Positions 54,531-64,000 of a stretch of DNA of 64,000 nucleotides are shown in pieces (positions within the stretch are counted from its first letter, which is position 1; each line of letters starts with the position of its first letter). Below the pieces are notes generated by a model. The model had not been told where the DNA came from. It searched no databases and saw only the letters and a list, made by a program, of their open reading frames with translations. Position numbers and translations under genes: made by a program. This DNA comes from Sitta carolinensis (taxonomy: Eukaryota > Chordata > Aves > Passeriformes > Sittidae), in assembly GCA_032173965.1 (NCBI GenBank), contig JAVUNC010000005.1:43758501-43822500 (forward strand). Reading direction: 5' to 3'.

Positions 54531-57500
54531 TTTTTAAGGCGTTTGTACATTGAATAGATGATGTGAATGCACAGAGGATGTCGATTCCTCCCCACCCTTG
54601 CTCTAAAATGACAAGAAACTCCTTTGCACGTGTCTCTCTTCACTCACGCAAGAGCCCAGAGAGCCCTCCGTGTGGGGGGCAGGATGAGTTCCAGGATCAG
54701 AGTGGGCAGAACAGCATCAGAGAGCTGGGGTGGAGGCTGCAGATTACCCTGCCTGCTTGCTCATTTCCACCCATGCAGAGCTCTGCAACGTTCACACATT
54801 TGCTCACAGCCAGCTGGGGTGGACTTTAGGATCACTTTGGTGGCTAGTAATTCTGCTGTCCTGGTTTTCTGGAGCTGTCTGCAGCATGGTAGAGCTTGCC
54901 TGTGGCTTCAGCAAAACCTTGTCACAACTGGCCCTAGGTTTGAGGAAATCCTCCAGTTTGTAAGGATTTGGAGACCACTGAGAGCCTTCACCCTGCATGA
55001 AAGACACACTTCCAAAAAGTCAGGCCTTCTCCAATGTATGTGAAGAGCAGTGTGTATGTGTGTGTAAAGCACAAGTGTGTTAGAAAAATTCCTGAAACGC
55101 ACGCACCAGCTGGGCATACTTCAGCCAGAGGAGGAAGGATGGGCAAACACAAGGGTACCAGGTGTTGGCCAAGCTGCTGATCAGGGGATTGGCAGTGCTT
55201 GGGACTGGCAGGATGACTCGGTGACGGGACCCATGTGGGACAGAAATCAATCAGACAACCATGGCTTCTTCCCTCTCATTGTTCAGTAATTTTAAAGACT
55301 AGACTTTTCAGAAAGAGAACTTGCAAAACGTTTGAAAAGCCTAAGAAAACTTACAGTTTAAAATTTTGCCATAAGAGGGCAGCCTGAGATAACCACATAA
55401 GCAAGTTACCGTGCAAGGACCTGAGTTTCTCTTTCTAAAAAAAAAAAAAAAAAAAAGGAAGACTGGTAGGAATTAATTACTTGTCTCAAGCTGAAGTCTT
55501 ATATTAAACTTTAGAAGGGATTTTTGCCACTAGTGACATAGAATGAATGTAAAAGGAAGCGTTTGCAGTAAACACAAATTTCTGTTTTCCTGGAAGAGAC
55601 ATAAAAAGTTGTCTGAGTCCTGAACACAGGAGTCAGGGGGATGAGGTTTCCTCTTTGCACAGCTGTGTTTTGCTACTAGGAACACAGGTTTTGGATTTTC
55701 CTTTCAGTGGAAAAATGGCATGGTCTAATGTGGGAAGTAAATCATGGAAGCATATGCTCATGGGTGAAAGAGGGCAGTAACTGCAAGACAGGGATGGGGC
55801 ACTACAGCATCTTTAGAGAAGAGTTCAAAAGGGGCTCTGAGGTCTTGCTGTTGAGAAGGCTATGTCCTGCCAAAAGAGGACTGGCAGCCATGACCCTCCA
55901 AGTTCCTGCTGAGTTTCTCCCAGTGCACATAATCTCTAACGTTGAAAATGCCAGCATGATACAGGACTTCGAAAGGTTGCCTGCTGCTAGTCTGATTGCT
56001 GGGGTCTGGAAGACAAAATCTCATCCTCTTTAAGCCCAACTTATCTTTCTGTGGTTCTGGGCAAGGCACTTGTGTCCCCTAAGCATAAGCCCCTGATGAA
56101 TGGAGGCAGGATACTTCCCACAGCGTCGTTCAAAGACTGCCTCTTGCAGAGTGCCTTAAAATGCTGCCAGCGCCACTCTTCCATGTCAGATACATAATGC
56201 ACTGGCATTCCAGCCCTTGGTTGCTGTTGTTGGCCACTCCCTAGCACAAAAAGTGGAGGAAAAGAGGATTAGAACTGCAGTGGCTGCTGCCTCTCAAGGT
56301 ACTGCTGAGGGACTAGTGGGGCAGTGGCAGATAGGACAACTCCAAGTCTGGTTGCAAGCACCTCAGGTCCAGAGCTGCAACAGCTACCTCTTCTTCCTTC
56401 CTCTGCCTGGGCATCATAATGGCTCAAAACAAGTGCAAAACATCTTTTGTTAAAGCATCTTTTTGCTGCGCTCTTTGTCCAATACATTTTACACTTTATT
56501 AGCTCAGACAAATTAATTTGCTTCATGGTGCAGCTCAAGGGCAGCTGTTCAGTCAATAAAAAACTAAGAGAGCAAATGTTGTTTATGTCCTAGTATCATC
56601 CTGCAAGGCAAAACCAATCAAATTTGGCCCTTCCTGCAAGAAGAACCATGAAGGGAGGCAAATACCAGAGAGGGCTGGTGACAGTGTGATGCTGGAGCAC
56701 AGAAGCAGGCTGCATTCAAAGCACAGCAGCATTCAAGGGTGGGAGATTGAATCCCTGGCCTTCAGACACAGGGTGTGAATTGCACTCCAGTGTCCTTGGC
56801 AGACCACTGCTGTCCCTCTCCTGCAGTGATGAGGTGACATAACTTGTCTTCTTATAATACACTGTTCTTAAGCTCAATCTGTCCAGTATAGATCAACCTA
56901 GGATTAATTTAGTCTGAAATGAAGTACTGGTTTGTATGGCAATGGGCAACATTATAGCAAACCACACAGCTGGAGTTGGCCATAGCTTTCAGATGCAAAA
57001 TTAACTCTGATTTGATTTTAGTAGTTCCAGTTGAAGTTGTTTGCTGTGCATTTTTCAATGTTTTTTTTTTTTTTTTTCCAAGAGTGGAAACCAAAAGTAT
57101 ATAAAATATTTGCTAGTCCTTCTTCAGATCTGCTTTTACTATAGCATATAATGCATGGCATAAATTGTTAAAAGTAAAGCACCAGATAGTCAGAAATAAC
57201 AGCCTGTGGGAGGAAGGAATTGGGAACTCCCTATGATGTTCCAATTCCAATAATCTGAAAAAAAGTCTCACATTGATTTCATGGATGTGGAAAGGAAGGG
57301 AGGAAGGGAGGAAGGAGGGAAGGAAGGAAGGAAGGGAGGAAGGAAGCTTGTTTTTTAAAAAACTCAAGTTCACAACATGTAATACTTAATAAAACTGCTC
57401 CTGTGAAAATCTATGGTAAATCAACACATACCCCATCTCACTGTAATTACTGTATTAAATACAATTAAGTGTTTAACTAGTAGTTAGAAATAGAGATGTT

Positions 57501-60500
57501 CTTGCTTTTTATGAGTAGGAGACAGATCTTTATTGAAAGTAATCCTTTGCCATTTCTGTTCACATTTTAACTTTAAAACTGGGGGAACAGACAAACGGCT
57601 TCAGAGTCCAAAGAGATTTTGCAGTTTGGTATAAATGCACACGTAGGCTTCACAGGAACAAAGTGAACTCCTCAGCTGTATATGGGCAGATTCCTTAAAT
57701 CAGTGCAGTCATCCTCACAGAAGTAAAAAATGGACCTGTCATCTTTGAGAAGCAGTTAGTCCACTGCTGTGCTCCCATGGGAAAGGGAAAGGCCATTTTC
57801 CCAACAGAAGGAATTGCTCCGTAATGTGAGAGGTCATTGAAATGCAAGTAACAAACCAAAACAGATGAAATATGTGCAAAGTAAATAGATCAAAGACATT
57901 GAGATAATTAATTATTGGCGGTCTAGTTCTCAGAGAAAGACGATTCATTCACAAAGAAGCCACTGTACCCGACACTTCCCAATATTGGTGTCTACAGCAC
58001 GCATTTGCTGATGTTTGTTAATGAGTAAAGACAGAATTATAATGCCAGATAACTGTCTGCCCCAAAAGTTTATGTTCTGTTACCATAATGCCTTGGCCTA
58101 CAAATAAACCCCACTACATTCATAACATTTTAGAAAAAGTGCCAAGTCCATTTTTGTGTTTACTAATGTGGAAGTTTTGATCTCTATACGCTAATCACTT
58201 GTGAGTTTACATGGGCATTTCAAAAGAAAACTCAATGGTGTTTTGAACTCAAATTCTCTTAATTCTTAGTGCCTGGGTACCCATCTTTTTAATCCCATTA
58301 ACAGAGCAGGAATATTTCTGCTGCAAGGACAGCAAGTGTGGAAAGGATGAAGTCCTTTCAGCCAGTCCTAGTGCTGGCTCTTTGGCTGCCCACACAATAG
58401 AGATGGCTCTCTTTCCCTGAGGAATTACTGGAATGATAAAAAACAGACTGAATTTTCTTTTGTCGCGCACACCCTGGTCTGATGGGGACCTGAGCATCTT
58501 GAACACACAGCAAACCTTGTGGCTACAGGGCTATTTCTGCGAGGAGGAGTGTGATATGAGCCAGGTGTGAATGGTAAATGGTAGTTGCTCTGAGTCTGCA
58601 AACCCAAAGGTTTGCCAGGTGGAAGGATTTGCTGGGAGATGGCCGTAAACTGAAAGGCACCAGGATTAAGGAGAGAAGGATGCTGATTGCTACTTAGGGG
58701 CAGCATCTACCTTCTGCAGAAAACACCAGGAGTTTGTTTTAGTTGTTAGGTTTCTCTCTTTGAAGAGTAACATTTGAAGCGTCGCAAGGAAGCTGTGTGT
58801 TCCTCAGAGGTTTTCTGAGGGATGCTGAAGATGTTTATCCCACCCATTCCCAGCACCCTTTTTTCTCCTGACCTTCAGCCTCTAATTTTTACTCCTTTAA
58901 CAGGGTTGGAGGTATAGACCCTGCAATTTCTCCCACTCCTTAAAAGAAAGCAACGTGCTTTCCTGAGGAGAGGACTGTCATAGCACAAAGGTGTAAGGCT
59001 GTGGTGGGGAGGTCAGGGCAAGTGATAGGAAAGGTCTCTCATATCTGTAAGTGTTAGCAATTTGGGACTTTCAGCATCCCAGCTCTAGTTCTGAACCCCC
59101 TAGAAACTTTGACTCCACTTAGGTGGGACCATGGTCTTGTGGAGCTGCCTGGAAGATGTATGGTGTCATACCCTGGGATTTCACCCACTCACACAGGATC
59201 TGTGAGCCCACCAAGGGACAGAGCAGGTGACTGCACTAGCTGTGGCAGGAACAGTGTTATGGGACAGCAAGGGAGTGAGGGGACAACAGCCATGCTCCCC
59301 AAACACCTCTGGAGCAGGACTAGGAGAGAGGCCAGGAGGACTAAAGAGGCTTGGATGAGAAGGGTGAGTGATGGCCAGGATCTGAAGGAGGAGAAGTGGG
59401 GACATCTGGAGAGAAGGAAAGTTCTGATGTGGCTGCAGGAGCATGGGAGGGCTCTGGGAAAAGTGGGGCTGCACAATACAGTGCTCCAGTTGGCTGTGCA
59501 CAAGACTGGGATGATACCTGGAGGAGAATGGAGGCACATGTGAGGGGCAAAATTGTGCTTCACAGCATGTGGGATGCAGTGTTGGGGTGGAGTAGTCTTT
59601 CCTCACCCTCTCCTGTATTTTTTTTGTTTCCAAAAGGCATGTCAGCCACCACCTGGATGGATGCATATGTGTTCAAATGGACGGAAATATAACTGACAAC
59701 GGGTGTCTGGTTCATCCTCTTCCAGATTACCCCCCAGACAATTATATCCCAACTGACCATGTTCAAACCAGGTGGGCTTTCAAGTCTGAACATCTGTCAC
59801 AATTCTCTCCCTGTTAACAGCATCTCAGTAGCTATAAAAGTAATGTGGATAAAGCACTCTCTATTTTTATGAACATGGAGGATGCAGCACATCAGTTGTG
59901 TGCCTTTGGGCTTCATATCTGGCAAAGATCCCACCATTTTCAGTACACAACCACACCTCCAGCTTTAACACTCTCCCAGATACTGTTCTCCCACCAAGTT
60001 AATAGAACCTAAGCAAAGGGATTTAAGGAGCAGTAAGTGAGTGATAAGGGACAAGTGTGAAGGCTTTGTATACTTTGTTTAGCATAGACCTTTAATTTTA
60101 GCCACCACAAATATAATAAGGCCTTTTCTTTATTTCTCTATGCAGCCGTGGGGCAGAAAGGGCAGAGGAGCTTAAAAGACTTATTCATGCAAGCATGGTT
60201 GCTGTGCTAAGTCCTCTATTTACATATTGCAAATGTGTTTCATTCACATTAATGAAATGTGAAGGAAAATAGATGCAAATTCTGTGTCTCTATCTCTATG
60301 GAAGTAGAGAGGCTGGCAGTGCAAACAGAGGCCAGTAATATTGTTACTTTCCCTTCCACTAAATGGAAAATTCATCTACACAAAAGGGCTGAAAGTGTTT
60401 TCTAAGCCATCCCAAACAAAACAAAATTTGCTTGTGTTCTGTGGCACAGGGACAGCTATAAAAATTCTCCGTCATCTTCCTGCCTGTTCTATTTCAAGCT

Positions 60501-63500
60501 GAATGATTTCCCAGCTAAGGGAAAAATAGTTTAAGGCATTATTAGCATTTTTCAAGAATTCCTGCTCCCAGTCTCTTGCTTGTGCCAGGCAATTTGTTTT
60601 GCTGAACTTTGGCACAGTTTATGCAGAATATTTCCAGGCAGACTTTTGGGCTGTGGGTTGATGAAACCTTGGTACAAGCACTGAAAAATTGCAAAAACAC
60701 AAATCATCTTTGCAAGGTGCATCTCTGAAGTTGTTTTCCTGTATCCATACATCCTTTCTCCTGTTGATACCTGTAACCCAGAAACAAGCTGTGTTTTTAA
60801 GATAAGAATCAAAAGTCAAGATCAAAATGGCTTCTTTGCCTCCAGAAGCCTGTGGCAGAACTGGGTGTGCATGTCAGGGTGCCACCTATTCTCAGGGGTG
60901 CTCCAGCAGCTGGAAGTTCTGTGGAAACCCTGCCCTAGGGTCATGGCCAGCTGTCACCAGCTCCTCCCGGCACCTGGAGTCATTTAGCAAATTCTGATGG
61001 AGCTGTGACCTCCTCTTAGCTGCTCCTGCAGGTGCATTTGGTGCCATGCAGAAGCTCAGAGCAGCACACCCCAGTCATGCTCGGCCGCTGTTGCTAGGGA
61101 TTCTTGAGCTGGGACTCTGTGTAGCACCTCGGTGCCATTGTGGGAGGACAAATCAGTAAAGCCTTTGCTGCTTCTGCATCCTGTCCAACACCAGCAACTC
61201 TTTCTCTCCAGCTGCATAACAGACAAAAATAATTAACAGTCTGTCAATCCTACTGGGTGGTGATTCCTGAAATAACACCATTTCCCACCCCTCCTTGCCT
61301 GGAGTGGGTTTTTTGTGAGCTCTAAGCAACATAAGGACTAACCTTTACCATGGGAGCACCTATTTAAAGAGATACTTTTTTAGCTGTTTCTCTTCGTAGC
61401 CAAAGTGCCTGGAGAAAGGCCAAGAGTGATTCTCTGGCATCCCTGAGCTGCTGTAGGAGAGTCATGGGTAGGGGAGTCAGGGTGGCAGAGGATCAGTTTT
61501 ATCTGATTCACAGATTTGCAGTCACTCTTTCCAGGAACACATTCCTAATTACTCTGGTTCAAAAAGCGCATTTCTTTGGGCAGCCATCATTGCTTTCTAG
61601 CTCATTTTCTGATTTCTGTCCTGGCTTGAATATTTAAAAGAAGGATGCATGCTGGGGAGACACTGCTGGAAAGCTGCAGCCTTCCTTCTTGTCTCTCAGG
61701 AACTACCAAGGCACCAGAGACCAGAACACATGTTTTTTCCTACTGTACTAAACATTTTGAATGTATGCTAAAAATGTTAATACATTGTTGAAGGGCCTGG
61801 AATTTTTCCTTCAGGTGTGATGCCTTTAGGCCATTTGTGCTTCACACACGATTGCAGGTAAGGGCTTGTTACACTGCCAGAAACATGCACTTAATGAAAA
61901 GTTATTCACTGTCCTATTATAGTCAATAAGAGAGCTCAGCAGTCACTCAGCTTTAACATACCCTCCTTTTCCCTCAAAAGCTTTGCTCTGGAGTCAGAGC
62001 TGCCGTGAGGCTGAGGCAAGAGGTCCATCTTTCCTTTGAGGAAGGCCCTAAATGGGTGCAAACACTCTAGGACCAGATTGGCCACTGTGGGCTCCTGCTG
62101 AAGCAGCAGCTCCTGCTGAAGCAGCCAGGAGATGTGCAGTGAGCAGGAGGTGATGGCAGCAACAGGGATGACCCCGAGAAAGGGGCACTGTAGAGCACCA
62201 GGAATAAAACCACTCGGAATAAGAGGTGGTGGAGGCAAGGCACCAGATTTTGCCCTCTCTCTGACTGTGTACCAATATGGTTTCACTGTTAGGTCCTTGC
62301 TAGAGCTGCACAGTCACAGTTCAAAGCAGCAGAAAGGCTGCCCAGGAGGCTGGGGATGTTCCTGGACAAAGGAAGGGCAGGTGTCCTGTGGATGCCAAGT
62401 GTGGCACCTCTCACCCAGGAGTCTGGCAGGGAGCCATACATCCCAGATACAGCCTGCAGAGATCCAGTCAGCCCCTGTGGCCCAGAGGGACTGTGGGCTG
62501 CTTCATGCCAGGAAAGGCTAGTGGCACAAGCTCTGTGCTTGGAGAAGCTTCTTACTGCTCTCAATAGCTTTGCAGAAGTTGGCTGTAAATTGGCTGCTCA
62601 GGTAATACCCCAGTGGAGTGTTCATCTTAGGGTTCCCTGGGTCACTTTGTGTTTCCTTTTTGGCTAGTTTTGTCATCAGTTGTGGTGTGACTATTTCGTT
62701 TTGATTGCATATTATTAGTTAAAATAGTCCCATACTGGCTCACCTTTACCTGAAATCTCAAAGAACCAGCAGGCTCAGTTCTCAGGAAGGTGCTGATCAA
62801 TACCTATGGGTAAGGGCTGGAGTTCTGCAGTATACCTGAATCAACATCAGGTTTCATTTGGGTTTCTCAATTTAGATTTAACTTCAGGCAATTCGAAAAT
62901 GTTAAGGTACCAAAGGGCACATTCCCAGGTAGCTGCACTCAACACAGGAGCAGAGGTTTTCATGCTGGATGTTGGCAGGGTCTTGTTATGTATCCATAGG
63001 CAGCGTCTTGAGGTACAATGCACAATCAGGGCCTCAGAGTTCATGAAAAAAAAAAATCCTTTTGCAAGGAGGTGGATCCATGTGGCTTTGCAAAAGGGAG
63101 GGATTTTGAGGGGGGATCACTGGGCTGAGCTGTATGCCTGAACCATGCTATACACCTCAGACCTCACTGGCTGGGACGTGCGTTCTCCTCTCCCACCGCT
63201 GTCCTCAGCACCTTGCAGGACCGTGCCCATATTTTGACTCCTGAACGCGTGGCCTCAGCGTGGCCGGGCGCTGATCCCAGCCTCTCCAGCAAGCAGAGCG
63301 TGTTGTTCCGCCTGTCTGCTCTGAGCTTTCGCCTTTCTTCTGTCCTCCTGCTATTCTATCGCTACCATAAAATGCAGTTCTGACCTTTTTGTCCTCGGCA
63401 AGCTATTCATTTAAAATACAAATGCTGTCCTCAAACAGCAGTCATTAATAGGAGGCAGCAAATTCTTTTCTTTGTTCTTTATTGTTGATTTCCCCCCATT

Positions 63501-64000
63501 GGGAAACTGGGTGGCAGGAGAACTGCATAGCTGCAGGAGCAGCTTGCTAATTGCATACTTTCAAATACTAATTTGTATGGGTTGGTTTGGTTAAAAAGGG
63601 GAAAAGAAACAAGGCAGGGGGTGATAAAAAAATGTCAAGGTTATAAACTCCACAGAAGCTCTCTAGCCTGGAATTTTTATTAATTCTTTAAATGTAAATT
63701 GCAGGCCCATGGCTGCACATCCATGCCTCCCGCAGAGTGCCAGGTAGTGTGGTGCAATTTGCCCTGCAGACCTTTGCTGCAGCAATCAGCGGAGGGACTG
63801 ACTGAGCTGTGCCCTGGCTGCCCGGAGCACGGCCCGCGAGGTGCCAGCCAGGAGCCGTTCCCAATGCGGACATTGCTCCCAGCTGGTGCCTGGCTGACTG
63901 TGGGCAGGAGCCAGCCCCTGGCCCAGGTGGGGTCAGGCATTGGTGGGGGCAAAAACATCTCTGCCTTTAGGGAGCTGAGGTTTGGAGTGCTATCAAGCCA
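54531..64000. other. Intergenic region, no recognised gene
   Basis: Includes an A-rich tract at about 55,437-55,456, a T17-18 run at about 57,061, the GGAA microsatellite at 57,291-57,347 and AT-rich islands with homeodomain/octamer-like words at 60,110-60,300 and 63,400-63,650. No exon of a known gene was identified, including NTN4, the expected next gene. Confidence 0.7.
57291..57347. repeat. (GGAA)n/(GGGA)n microsatellite
   Basis: Imperfect tandem GGAA/GGGAGGAA units over 57 bases on the + strand. Confidence 0.95.

Noticed and set aside
40561..64000. Possible 3' exons of NTN4, the expected next gene
   Set aside because: I looked for netrin-type Cys-rich or NTR-domain reading frames on the - strand and saw none.

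Overview
This is a piece of vertebrate nuclear genome, almost certainly from a bird. The support is intron-rich genes with GT-AG (and a few GC-AG) junctions, several CR1 LINE fragments of the avian type, one probable avian retroviral LTR, CpG-island promoters in otherwise AT-rich DNA, and two adjacent genes (METAP2 and USP44) in the same convergent order I recall for human chromosome 12. The LTR region resembles passerine elements as I remember them, so a songbird is plausible but not shown.

Left third (1-17,115): METAP2 on the + strand. Ten coding exons (exons 2-11 if there are 11 as in human) encode 425 residues up to the stop at 16,656-16,658. Exon 1, about 50 residues, lies upstream of the window. 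All residues needed for catalysis are present. Two introns (530-3,915 and 12,036-12,539) use GC-AG splice sites. The second half of the last exon turns sharply GC- and CpG-rich.

Middle (21,745-about 40,060): USP44 on the - strand, tail to tail with METAP2 across a spacer of about 4.6 kb. Five coding exons give a complete 711-residue deubiquitinase with N-terminal zinc-finger UBP domain and C-terminal USP domain. The 3'UTR ends at an AATAAA with a GT-rich downstream element. A CpG island at about 39,470-40,560, with a CRE-like site and a YY1 motif pointing toward USP44, is the likely promoter and non-coding first exon.

Right third (40,560-64,000): no protein-coding gene that I can support. 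It holds a probable retroviral LTR with some adjoining internal sequence (about 41,990-42,640), a GGAA microsatellite, an isolated second CpG island at about 54,190-54,530 with a strong CTCF-like site, and a few AT-rich stretches that look like candidate conserved regulatory elements. It probably belongs to the USP44-NTN4 intergenic interval, but no NTN4 exon was recognised.

The two genes are not known to work in one pathway. METAP2 trims initiator methionine in the cytosol and USP44 removes ubiquitin in the nucleus, so their adjacency looks like conserved synteny only. I found no new molecular system. The items most worth a second look are the paired GC-AG introns, the composition switch in METAP2 exon 11, a possible in-frame upstream start for USP44 in its CpG island, the orphan CpG island with a CTCF site, and an uninterrupted A55 tract.
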